This document shows, piece after piece, positions 47,922-55,472 of a stretch of 64,000 nucleotides of DNA. Positions within the stretch are counted from its first letter, which is position 1, and every line of letters begins with the position of its first letter. Both the position numbers and the translations under genes were made by a program. The DNA is from Planctomycetota bacterium (GTDB lineage Bacteria > Planctomycetota > Phycisphaerae > Phycisphaerales > UBA1924). Where the stretch lies: NCBI GenBank assembly GCA_014584315.1, contig JACTNA010000028.1, positions 56,413-120,412 of the forward strand. Reading direction: 5' to 3'. Under the pieces are notes generated by a model. That model saw only the letters and a program-made list of their open reading frames with translations, searched no databases and was not told the origin of the DNA.

Positions 47922-49166
47922 CTACCACCCCAGCAGTCGCGCCGCCTCCTCGACGTCCTTGTCCCCGCGTCCGGAGCAGTTGACGACCAGGTGCTGGTCG
48001 TCGTTCATCGTGCCCGCGAGCCGGACGGCGTGCGCGATCGCGTGCGCGGTCTCGAGCGCGGGGATGATGCCCTCGGTGCGCGCCAGCAGCGTGAAGGCGT
48101 CGAGGGCCTGCCGGTCGTCGGCGACGGCGTAGGTTACGCGCCCGGCGTCCTTCCAGAAGGAGTGTTCAGGCCCGACGCCCGGATAGTCCAGCCCCGCCGA
48201 GCACGAGTGCACCGGCGCGGTCTGGCCGTGCTCGTCCTGGAGGACGTAACTGAGCGAGCCGTGCAGGATGCCGGGCGCGCCGAAGGCGAGCGGGGCGGCG
48301 TGCTGGCCCGGCTCGTTCGATCGCCCGCCGGCCTCGACGCCGACGAGGCGCACCTTCTCGTCCTCGACGAACGGATAGAAGATGCCCGCGGCGTTCGAAC
48401 CCCCCCCCACGCACGCGACGACGGCGTCCGGCAGCCGCCCGAGCGTGCGCAGGCACTGGGCCTTGGTCTCACGCCCGATGATGCTCTGCAGGTCGCGGAC
48501 GATCAGGGGGAAGGGGTGGGGGCCGACGACGGAGCCGAGGATGTAGTGCGTGTGCTCGACGCTCTCCATCCAATCGCGCATGGCCTCGTTGGTGGCGTCC
48601 TTGAGCGTGCGCGAGCCGGACTCGACCTCGACCACGCGCGCCCCGAGCGCCTTCATCCGGACCACGTTGAGCCGCTGGCGCCGGGCGTCCTCCGCGCCCA
48701 TGTAGACGTCGCACTGGAACCCGAACCGCGCGGCGGCGGTTGCGGTGGCGACCCCGTGCTGCCCCGCCCCGGTCTCGGCGATGACCCGCCCCTTGTTCAT
48801 GCGCTGCGTGAGCAGGGCCTGCCCGAGCGTGTTGTTGATCTTGTGCGCCCCGGTGTGCGCGAGGTCCTCCCGCTTGAGCCAGACGGTCGCGCCGTGCCCG
48901 CGCCCGCCCGCCGAGCGTGCGTGGGCGGTCAGGCGGTCGGCGCGATAGAGGGGCGTGGGGCGGCCGGTGAAGGTGCGCTCCAGTTCGCGCAGTTCCTCCC
49001 AGAATCGCTCGTCGCGCGAGACGCGCCGGTACACCTCGTCGAGTTGGCGGAGCGCGGCCACCAGCGTCTCGGGGACGTAACTCCCGCCGTAGGGGCCGAA
49101 GCGTCCCCGTTCGTCGGGCACGTCGCTGATGCGTGGGGCCGGGGCCGGCGCGGGCGCGGTGGTCAT
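47922..49166 (-). CDS. trpB: Tryptophan synthase beta chain
   Basis: PLP enzyme joining indole and serine. 414 aa from ATG 49166. Seen: '[15 protein letters not shown]' at the N-terminus, PLP lysine in 'HTGAHKINN' (Lys109), '[13 protein letters not shown]', phosphate loop '[10 protein letters not shown]' and '[12 protein letters not shown]'. TrpB1 type. trpA is not adjacent, so the operon is split. Its TAGACT -10 element overlaps the stop codon (TAG) of the upstream transporter gene, 5 nt before the ATG. Confidence 0.97.
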   Translation of the reverse strand: MTTAPAPAPAPRISDVPDERGRFGPYGGSYVPETLVAALRQLDEVYRRVSRDERFWEELRELERTFTGRPTPLYRADRLTAHARSAGGRGHGATVWLKREDLAHTGAHKINNTLGQALLTQRMNKGRVIAETGAGQHGVATATAAARFGFQCDVYMGAEDARRQRLNVVRMKALGARVVEVESGSRTLKDATNEAMRDWMESVEHTHYILGSVVGPHPFPLIVRDLQSIIGRETKAQCLRTLGRLPDAVVACVGGGSNAAGIFYPFVEDEKVRLVGVEAGGRSNEPGQHAAPLAFGAPGILHGSLSYVLQDEHGQTAPVHSCSAGLDYPGVGPEHSFWKDAGRVTYAVADDRQALDAFTLLARTEGIIPALETAHAIAHAVRLAGTMNDDQHLVVNCSGRGDKDVEEAARLLGW

Positions 49167-49171
49167 GGGCA

Positions 49172-49177
49172 AGTCTA
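49172..49177 (-). promoter_or_regulatory. Putative leaderless -10 element of trpB (TAGACT)
   Basis: TAGACT, 5 nt, ATG; the same hexamer and spacing precede the gene at 62794. Its first three bases are the stop codon of the MFS gene. Confidence 0.55.
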
Positions 49178-50512
49178 TTCGGGCCTGCCGCGCGGGCGGG
49201 CGGCGTCGCGTTCGGCGCGGCGCGCGGCCCGGACGCCGGCCGTCTCGTCGACGCGCAGCGTGAGGACCAGCCCGGCGACGAAGAACGCGGTGAGGGCGAT
49301 CATGGCGGGCGCGTCGCCCAGCCAGGCCTTCATCTGGCCGAACGCGAGCACGCCGACCACGCCCGCGAGTTTGTACGTCATGCCCCACAGGCCGAAGAAC
49401 TCCGCGCTCTTCTGGACGGGCGTGAAGCGCCCGACGAGCGACCGGCTGCTGGTGCCGATGCCGCCGAGTCCGAAGCCGACGCCGTTGCCGACGAGCCAGA
49501 AGAGCCACTCGGGCGGGTCGGGCGCGGCGGTGAGGGCCAGCATGCCCGCGGCGGTGGCGATCCAGACGCCGAGCGAGATGAGCACCATGGTGCGCGCGCC
49601 GACGCGGTCCTGGATCATGGCGGTGACGACCGAGGCGACGCCCGCGGTCACCGTCAGTTGCAGGGCGAAGAGCACGAGTTTGACCTCGGTGAAGCCGAAG
49701 TCGTTGGCGATGATGCCCGCGAAGTAGATGATCGTCTGCACGCCGAAGCCGTAGACGAAGAACGCGGTCAGGAAGCGGGCGAGGTGGGCGAAGTGGCGCG
49801 CGTGGGCGAGCGTGTCGCGGACGCGCCGCACGGCCAGGCCGAGCAGGTCGGAGAGGGGGCCGGGGTCGGCAGGAGGGGGGCGCTCGCGGAGGATGAGGAT
49901 GGCGGGGACCATCCCCAGCGCGAACCAGACCCCCGCGAAGAGGAAGAGGGCGGACCACCGCGTCTTGTCCAGCCCGAAGAGGGCGATCGCGCCCGCGCTG
50001 ATGACGAGCAGGACGAGCGCGCCGGCGTAGCCCATCGCCCAGCCCGTCGCCGAAACGCGCCCGATGTTGCGCGGCGTGGCGACCTCGGGCAGGAAACTCG
50101 CGAGGAAGTTCTCGCCGAGCTGGTACAGCACGTTGGCGCAGAAGAAGAGCGCGGCAGCGAGCAGGACCGTGCCCGGGCCGGTCGCGGCCAGACCCGCCGT
50201 GAGGGCCGCGGCCAGCACGCCGGTCAGGATGAGCAGACGCTTCTTCCATCCGCGCCCGTCGGCGATCGCGCCCAGGAAAGGCGACACCGCCACCACCAGC
50301 AGCAGGCTGCCCGAGCCGAGGGCGGACCAGAGGGCCTCGGCCCGGCGGGGGTCGGGGGAGATGACCTCGCGGAAGTACACCGGAAAGAGCAGCGTGATGA
50401 TGATGAGCGTGAAGGACTGGTTGGCGAGGTCGTACATCCCCCACGCCCACACCTCGCGCGGGTTGGACAGGCCGCGGAAGGGGTTGAGACGCGAAAGGAG
50501 GGCGCGGAACAC
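49175..50512 (-). CDS. MFS transporter, UMF1/Atg22-like
   Basis: 445 aa with about 12 hydrophobic helices. The N-terminal '[31 protein letters not shown]' is the hallmark of the UMF1 (BtlA/Atg22-like) family; '[34 protein letters not shown]' is also typical. The substrate is unknown; Atg22 relatives export amino acids from vacuoles. The start is a GTG at 50512 with TACCCT 6 nt upstream and no SD. It ends 8 bp before trpB on the same strand, yet trpB carries its own -10. Confidence 0.9.
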   Translation of the reverse strand: MFRALLSRLNPFRGLSNPREVWAWGMYDLANQSFTLIIITLLFPVYFREVISPDPRRAEALWSALGSGSLLLVVAVSPFLGAIADGRGWKKRLLILTGVLAAALTAGLAATGPGTVLLAAALFFCANVLYQLGENFLASFLPEVATPRNIGRVSATGWAMGYAGALVLLVISAGAIALFGLDKTRWSALFLFAGVWFALGMVPAILILRERPPPADPGPLSDLLGLAVRRVRDTLAHARHFAHLARFLTAFFVYGFGVQTIIYFAGIIANDFGFTEVKLVLFALQLTVTAGVASVVTAMIQDRVGARTMVLISLGVWIATAAGMLALTAAPDPPEWLFWLVGNGVGFGLGGIGTSSRSLVGRFTPVQKSAEFFGLWGMTYKLAGVVGVLAFGQMKAWLGDAPAMIALTAFFVAGLVLTLRVDETAGVRAARRAERDAARPRGRPE

Positions 50513-50518
50513 GCGCCG

Positions 50519-50524
50519 AGGGTA
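50519..50524 (-). promoter_or_regulatory. Putative leaderless -10 element of the UMF1 gene (TACCCT)
   Basis: TACCCT, 6 nt, GTG; same hexamer and spacing as for ubiA. Confidence 0.5.
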
Positions 50525-50534
50525 GCGTGGCGGG

Positions 50535-51686
50535 CTACTCCGCGCTCTCGTCGGCGTACCAGGCGAGGAAGAGCGTCAGGTCCTGCGCGTCCACGGCCCA
50601 GTCGAGGTTCAGGTCGGCCTCGGACGCCTTGGCGTCGAAGGCGGCGAGGAAGTGGGTGGTGTCCTCCTCGTCCACCGTGCCGTCACCGTTGAAGTCGAGC
50701 AGGAACCCGATGCAGTTGATGTTGATGCGGTGGAGGTAGCAGGTGCGCGCGCCGTTCTCGGGGTCGGCCATGTCGCGGGCGATGTAGGCGGCGTAGAGCG
50801 AGTTGCCGTCGGCGGAGACCGTGAGGTTGTGGTAGTCGCCGAGGAAGCCGCTTGCAAGGTTGTCCACGCGGAACGACTGCGGCGTGAGGCGCCACTGCTG
50901 GACGATCGGGTTGGCCGTGCCGAAGCCCGTGATGCGGGCGTAGTAGACGTCCACCCACTCCTCGCCATCCCCGAGGTTGCCGTCGTGTCGGCTGTCGTAG
51001 AACATGAGGTTGACGCCGCCGCAGGCGTCGATGGCGATGGCGGGGACGAACTGGTCGGGGCCGTGTGTGCCGGGGGAGAGGCCCAGGAGGGAGTCGGTGA
51101 GGAGCATCAGTCCGTCGGGGACATGCGGCTGGAAACTCTCGCCGCGGTCCGTGCTCCGGGCGATGGCGACGTCGGCGTTCTCGGGGGCGGTCGCGCGTGC
51201 CGCCGTGAAGGCCACGAAGACGTCCTCGGTGCGCGGGTCCGCGGCGATCGCGGGTTCGCGGCGCGCGGCGAGGTCCGAGAACGCTCGCGCGGCCGTCGTC
51301 ATCGGCGCGGCCCAGGCCGAGCGCAGCAGGGACGTGTCGGCGATCCGTGACGGCCAGAGCGCCGCTTCCGGCCGCCAGTCCTCGCCGTCGTCGGTGAGCG
51401 CAGCGCAGGGCAGGCCGCGGTTGAACCGCCCGCCCGCGTGCGCATCGGGATCAGAAAAAGCCACGACGATCCGCCCGTCGCGCAGGCGGACGGAGCGGCC
51501 GGCGACCGGCTCGCCGCCATAGACAGGCGCGCTCGCCAAGGCCGCGAGCGGTTCGAGCGTGGGCGTCCGCTCGTGCGGTTCGAGGATCCGGCCCTTGCCG
51601 ACGATCACGGTCGCTTCGGGCTGGCCCGCCGCGGCCAACGCGGACGCAGCCACGACGGCGATCGCTGCGGTGAGCAGGGTGGGCAC
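50535..51686 (-). CDS. Secreted sialidase-fold-like protein with dockerin-like C-terminus
   Basis: 383 aa. The start is a GTG at 51686 with CGGGAGG upstream, opening a signal peptide ('VPTLLTAAIAVVAASALAAAG'). The body has BNR/sialidase-type motifs ('DEDVFVAFTAARA'-like and 'VAIARSTDRGESFQPHV'), 'NLMFYDSRHDGNLGDGEEWVDVYYAR', and 'SGFLGDYHNLTVSADGNSLYAAYIAR', suggesting a six-bladed propeller. No clear sialidase catalytic set is visible. The C-terminus carries two dockerin-like repeats ('LDFNGDGTVDEEDTTHFLAAF', 'ADLNLDWAVDAQDLTLFLAWY'). Probably a surface-associated protein. Confidence 0.78.
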   Translation of the reverse strand: MPTLLTAAIAVVAASALAAAGQPEATVIVGKGRILEPHERTPTLEPLAALASAPVYGGEPVAGRSVRLRDGRIVVAFSDPDAHAGGRFNRGLPCAALTDDGEDWRPEAALWPSRIADTSLLRSAWAAPMTTAARAFSDLAARREPAIAADPRTEDVFVAFTAARATAPENADVAIARSTDRGESFQPHVPDGLMLLTDSLLGLSPGTHGPDQFVPAIAIDACGGVNLMFYDSRHDGNLGDGEEWVDVYYARITGFGTANPIVQQWRLTPQSFRVDNLASGFLGDYHNLTVSADGNSLYAAYIARDMADPENGARTCYLHRININCIGFLLDFNGDGTVDEEDTTHFLAAFDAKASEADLNLDWAVDAQDLTLFLAWYADESAE

Positions 51687-51854
51687 GCGCACCTCCCGGG
51701 TGATCGCGGCGCGTGCGCCGCCGCGCACGCCCACTGAACCGCTCCAGACTACCGGAAGGCACGGGGTGCGATCAACCCCCTTGCGAACCACATGCAGCGA
51801 TTGCGGGCATCGTCGCCCGCCCCGTTTTGTCTTGGTGCTGCGGCGTTCCCGGGG

Positions 51855-51860
51855 TAGGCT
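51855..51860 (+). promoter_or_regulatory. Putative leaderless -10 element (TAGGCT)
   Basis: TAGGCT, 6 nt, ATG of the gene at 51867. No SD. Confidence 0.45.
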
Positions 51861-51866
51861 GGGGCC

Positions 51867-52988
51867 ATGCGTGGAACGATCGGGCTGCGTGTTCGGGGCG
51901 GCCGTCGCCTGGCGACGGCCGTTGCCGCCGTCGGACCGCTCGCCGCTCCGGCCGCGCACGCCCAACCGCAGTGGACATGGCAGGGCTTCGTCCTGCATCC
52001 GCCCGGCGCGTATCTGTCGGAAGGGCGAGGCGCGGGAGATCGGATCGCGGCCGGGTTCGTTCATCCCGGCGACGATCCGGATGTGAACGGCCCGGTCCTG
52101 TGGCGAGCCCCTCTCTTGGACGATTTGTTCTTGCTTCCACCGGCGTGGCCTGCGGGATGGGTGTACGGCGCAAATGGCGAAGTACAGGTTGGCGTCGTCA
52201 GCGACATCAACGCGTCGGCACTGGCACTGTGGTTCGGCACGGTGCAGAGCTTTGTCGATCTCAGCCCCGGCGATCCGTATTTCGGGGGGGCCCTATCCGA
52301 CGTGAAGTGGCCGCAACAGGTCGGCAGGGTCAGCCTGGCGGGCAACAGTCATGCCGCCCTCTGGTACAACGCTGATCCATTCACCTTTGTCGATCTTCAT
52401 GCCGCGGGAACGCTCCGGTCGTCAGCTCTCGCTACTGACGGGGCGAAGCAAGGAGGCCTCGCACGGCTCTCGGGTTCGAACGTTTCGACAGCCGCGATGT
52501 GGCACGGCACGCCCGGGTCGTTCGTCAACATGCATCCGCCGGTCGCCCGCGATTCGGTGATCTGGGGCATGGCTCCCGGCGTGCAGGTGGGCAAGGCGCT
52601 GATCGAGGACATCCTCCGCGACCATGCCATCGTCTGGCACGACACACCCGAGAGCTGGATCGACATGCACCCGCCCCAGCACGAGGGCAAGAACTCGTAC
52701 ATGTTCGCCACCACGGGCGCCATGCACGTCGGCCGCTCCAACGTCCGCGCCGGCTACTGGCTCGGCGACGACCCGGCGAGTTTCTACGACCTCCACCAGC
52801 ACCTCCCCCCGGGCGCGTCCGGCTCGAACGCGGAGGACGTGTCGGTCGTCGGCGACCGAATCTACATCGTTGGCTCGGCGTCCTACACGACCCGCCCGTA
52901 CGCCGTCCTCTGGATCGGCACCCCGATCGCCGAGGGCGGCCCGCCGGACCCGCGCACGCCGTCCAAGGCGACGCGCTGGCCGCCGTGA
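51867..52988 (+). CDS. Secreted repeat protein, HAF-like
   Basis: 373 aa with a signal peptide ('MRGTIGLRVRGGRRLATAVAAVGPLAAPAAHAQ'). At least five copies of a unit of about 45 aa follow, each ending in a Trp-x-Gly/Asp-Thr-Pro-x-Ser-Phe-Val-Asp-Leu-His pattern: 'ALWFGTVQSFVDLSP', 'ALWYNADPFTFVDLHA', 'AMWHGTPGSFVNMHP', 'IVWHDTPESWIDMHP', 'GYWLGDDPASFYDLHQ'. This resembles HAF-type propeller repeats of secreted proteins. The middle of the gene is noticeably less GC-rich than its end. Function unknown. Confidence 0.75.
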   Translation: MRGTIGLRVRGGRRLATAVAAVGPLAAPAAHAQPQWTWQGFVLHPPGAYLSEGRGAGDRIAAGFVHPGDDPDVNGPVLWRAPLLDDLFLLPPAWPAGWVYGANGEVQVGVVSDINASALALWFGTVQSFVDLSPGDPYFGGALSDVKWPQQVGRVSLAGNSHAALWYNADPFTFVDLHAAGTLRSSALATDGAKQGGLARLSGSNVSTAAMWHGTPGSFVNMHPPVARDSVIWGMAPGVQVGKALIEDILRDHAIVWHDTPESWIDMHPPQHEGKNSYMFATTGAMHVGRSNVRAGYWLGDDPASFYDLHQHLPPGASGSNAEDVSVVGDRIYIVGSASYTTRPYAVLWIGTPIAEGGPPDPRTPSKATRWPP

Positions 52989-53003
52989 GGGCGCCTCTTC
53001 GGC

Positions 53004-53279
53004 TTACTCTTCTTCGAAGCCCGAGGCGACGAGGTCGCTGAGGGCCTTGCAGGCCTGTTCGGCGTCGTCGCCTTCGGCGGTGACTTCGAGTTTGGTGCCC
53101 TTGGTGGCCGCCAGCATCATCATCTGCATGATGGATTTGCCGTCGACCTCCTGCTCGCCCTTTCGGACGCGGACGGCGGCCTTGAAGGCGGAGGCGGCGT
53201 CGACGAAGGACATCGCGGGGCGCGCGTGCAGCCCGAGGCGGTTGACGATCGTGACCGTGACCGTGCGGCGGTTCGACAC
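53004..53279 (-). CDS. ptsH: Phosphocarrier protein HPr
   Basis: 91 aa, GTG start. Phosphorelay protein of the PTS: 'NRLGLHARPAM' with the phospho-acceptor His18 and 'GKSIMQMMMLAATKGT' with the regulatory Ser49 and its surroundings. It follows ptsN, hpf and the DUF502 gene on the same strand. No enzyme I or sugar permease is in the window, so a regulatory PTS (PTS-Ntr or HprK-type) is more likely than sugar uptake. Confidence 0.95.
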   Translation of the reverse strand: MSNRRTVTVTIVNRLGLHARPAMSFVDAASAFKAAVRVRKGEQEVDGKSIMQMMMLAATKGTKLEVTAEGDDAEQACKALSDLVASGFEEE

Positions 53280-53334
53280 ACCCGACCCCCCGCGCTCGCG
53301 GAGCGGCGCAGGCTCCGGCGAGGCGCGACCTTGC

Positions 53335-53811
53335 TTACCCGGCGAGTTGCTGGCTGTCGGCCTCTTCGAGCAGGGTCCTGACGTCCTCGACGGAGGCGGC
53401 CTGGCGAAGGAACCTGCGGAAGGTGTCCTTGCTCAGGTTCTTGAAGATGACCTCCATGGCCTGGAGGTGCTCCTCGGGCCGGTCCTCGGGGCTGAGGAGG
53501 AGGAAGACGGAGTAGACCGGCTGCTTGTCGAGGGCGTTGAAGTCCACGCCGCGCGGGGAGAGGCCGATGGCGGCGGCCATGCCCGTGATGGACTTATGTT
53601 TGACGTGCGGAACGGCGACGCCCTTGCCGAAGCCGGTCGAGCCTTTCTGCTCGCGCTCCAGGATGGCCTTGATGAGGTCGGGCTGCACGCCGGCGGGCAC
53701 CGCGCCCGCGGCGACCAGGGCCGCCACGAGTTCGGCGACGACGTCGTCGCGCTCGGACGCGGCCAGGGCGGGGACGATGGCGCCATCAACGACGATTTCG
53801 GTCAGTTTCAT
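53335..53811 (-). CDS. ptsN: PTS IIA-like nitrogen-regulatory protein (PtsN)
   Basis: 158-aa EIIA domain of the fructose/nitrogen type. The phosphohistidine lies in 'GVAVPHVKHKSI'; 'GSTGFGKG' precedes it, and 'LLLSPEDRPEEHLQAMEVIFKNLSKDTFRRFLRQA' is a typical tail. It probably receives phosphate from the HPr-like protein encoded downstream and acts as a regulator. It lies between hpf and ptsH, the order known from proteobacterial rpoN-hpf-ptsN clusters. Confidence 0.93.
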   Translation of the reverse strand: MKLTEIVVDGAIVPALAASERDDVVAELVAALVAAGAVPAGVQPDLIKAILEREQKGSTGFGKGVAVPHVKHKSITGMAAAIGLSPRGVDFNALDKQPVYSVFLLLSPEDRPEEHLQAMEVIFKNLSKDTFRRFLRQAASVEDVRTLLEEADSQQLAG

Positions 53812-53859
53812 GCGTGTGGTCCGCGGCGTGGGAAGGGCCGGAGCGGGCTGCGCGCGCGC

Positions 53860-54168
53860 TCACCGCTTGCCCATCTTGAGACGCTCCTTGAAGTCCGTGA
53901 GTTGCCGCGCCGCCTTGTCGATGACGAGGTCGATCGCGGCGTAGAGGTCCTCGTCCCGCGCGTGCGCGACGAAGTTGTCGTGCTTCTCGACGTCGATGAC
54001 AAGCTCGGCGTCGAACTCGGCGTGGCGGTGGTGGTTCTCGCGCGAGAGGGTCAGCGTCACGCTCTGGGTGCCGTCGAAGTAGCGGGGGAGTTTCGCGCAC
54101 TTCGTCTCCGCGTGGGTGCGGATCGCGTCCGTGACCTCGACTCCCCGACCCACGACATCGATGCGCAT
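53860..54168 (-). CDS. hpf: Ribosome hibernation-promoting factor, short form
   Basis: 102 aa from ATG 54168 (GAGGAGAGG SD). Binds the 30S decoding centre in resting cells. Seen: 'MRIDVVGRGVEVTDAIRTHAETKCAKLPRYFD', 'VTLTLSRENHHRHAEFDAELVIDV' and 'AHARDEDLYAAIDLVIDKAARQLTDFKERLK', the HPF/YfiA fold with conserved basic patches. No C-terminal dimerisation domain, hence the short type. Confidence 0.95.
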   Translation of the reverse strand: MRIDVVGRGVEVTDAIRTHAETKCAKLPRYFDGTQSVTLTLSRENHHRHAEFDAELVIDVEKHDNFVAHARDEDLYAAIDLVIDKAARQLTDFKERLKMGKR

Positions 54169-54229
54169 GGCCTCTCCTCGGCGGCTCGTTCCGGTGCGCC
54201 CGCGGGACACACCGCGAACGCGGGGACCA

Positions 54230-55132
54230 TCATACGCCCGGCGGGGGCTTGGCCGGTTCCGACGGGGCGTCCGACGCGGGCGGGTCCGTGCCGGGCGTCC
54301 CGTCGCCCCGTCCCACGGCCTTGACGCCCGGCGGGAGTTGCGAGTCGGGGATCAGCACGCCCCCCGTGACGAAGAAGCGGATCGCCTCCTCCACCGAGAT
54401 CGGCAGGTCGATCACCTCCTTGGCCGGAACGTTGATCGTGAAGCCGGTGAAGGGCGTCGGGGTCGAGGGGATGAACACCGTGATGGCCGGCTCGCCCGTG
54501 TGCTCGTGGACGGCGCGCAGGGAACTGCTCGTCATCAGGCCCACCGTCCAGATGCCCTTGCGGGGGTACTCGACCATGACCACGCGGTTGAAGGCGATCG
54601 GCGTGTCGCCCATGATCATCTGGACCACCTGCTTGACGTGCGGGTAGACCTGCTTGAACCCCGGAATCTTCGCCAGCAGGGCCTCGAGGCGCTCGTACAC
54701 GCGCCGCCCGAGGTAGCCGCCCAGCAGCAGCCCAGCGAAGTAGATCAGGATGATCGCCACGACAAGGCCCGACGCCTCGAGGTACCAGTGGTCGTCCCAC
54801 GCCTCGCGGAACTTCTCGCGACGCATGAGCGTGCGCACGCGTTCGTCGGTCATCTGCGCCATGCCCCGGAACATGCGCACACGCCGGGCCTCGGCGATCT
54901 CGTCGTCGGTCACGCGGAACCACGAGGGGAGGCGGCTGTCCGGGACCACGCGCGGCGTGACCTCGATGATCGCCATGCGCACGCCGCGGTTGATCGGCTG
55001 CCCGACGTTGTTCATCAGGAAGTTGAACAACTGCACCAGGATCCAGAGCGTGAGCGCGGAGGGCAGCAGGATCGCCAGCCCGCGGCCGAAGAAACGCCGG
55101 AAGTCGCTCGTGAAGGTTCTGCGCTCGCTCAT
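54230..55132 (-). CDS. DUF502 family membrane protein
   Basis: 300 aa from ATG 55132. Two hydrophobic helices ('GLAILLPSALTLWILVQLFNFLM' and 'SGLVVAIILIYFAGLLLGGYLG') flank a charged loop. The C-terminal half has the family motifs 'IPGFKQVYPHVKQVVQMI', 'VVMVEYPRKGIWTVGLMTS' and 'ITVFIPSTPTPFTGFTINVP'. DUF502 proteins are widespread and uncharacterised. The N-terminal loop between the helices (about residues 45-120) is longer than usual. First gene of the cluster ending in ptsH. Confidence 0.9.
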   Translation of the reverse strand: MSERRTFTSDFRRFFGRGLAILLPSALTLWILVQLFNFLMNNVGQPINRGVRMAIIEVTPRVVPDSRLPSWFRVTDDEIAEARRVRMFRGMAQMTDERVRTLMRREKFREAWDDHWYLEASGLVVAIILIYFAGLLLGGYLGRRVYERLEALLAKIPGFKQVYPHVKQVVQMIMGDTPIAFNRVVMVEYPRKGIWTVGLMTSSSLRAVHEHTGEPAITVFIPSTPTPFTGFTINVPAKEVIDLPISVEEAIRFFVTGGVLIPDSQLPPGVKAVGRGDGTPGTDPPASDAPSEPAKPPPGV

Positions 55133-55230
55133 GGCGTGGGGCCCGTGCGGGGAGGGGTGCGGTGCGCGGGTCGCGGCGTGGCGGGCGGCGGGGGCGCGGG
55201 GCATCGCGCGGGCGAGTGGGAAGCCGGGAA

Positions 55231-55304
55231 TGGGCCTAACAGGACTCGAACCTGTGACCTCGCCCTTATCAGGGGCGCGCTCTAGCCAGCTGAGCTATAG
55301 GCCC
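55231..55304 (-). tRNA. tRNA-Ile (GAT)
   Basis: 74 nt on the minus strand folding into a complete cloverleaf: acceptor GGGCCTA / TAGGCCC, D-stem GCTC / GAGC, anticodon stem CGCCC / GGGCG with loop CTGATAA (anticodon GAT), T-arm ACAGG / CCTGT with TTCGAGT, discriminator A. The 3' CCA is not encoded. It stands alone, not in an rRNA operon. The GAT anticodon in isolation is mildly unusual, since tRNA-Ile(GAT) often sits in rRNA spacers. Confidence 0.97.
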
Positions 55305-55335
55305 GGCCACGCCGCACGCCGGCGGCAGGGTGGAG

Positions 55336-55341
55336 AGTATA
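55336..55341 (-). promoter_or_regulatory. Candidate -10 of the tRNA gene (TATACT)
   Basis: TATACT on the minus strand 31 nt upstream of the tRNA 5' end, in an otherwise GC-rich stretch. The -35 (GAGTGA at 17 nt) is weak. Confidence 0.5.
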
Positions 55342-55472
55342 CGGGGGTGGGCGGGAAGTCACTCGGACAGGGCACGCACCGCACTGCCCGACGGGCGGCG
55401 GTGGTCGGCCTTTCGGCACGAGTCTGCCATCGCGCAGATGTTGATCTATCCGTCAGCGGACGATCGAACTTG

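Noticed and set aside
55231-55304. rRNA operon near the tRNA-Ile
   Set aside because: No 16S or 23S sequence on either side; flanks are DUF502 and a histidine kinase.
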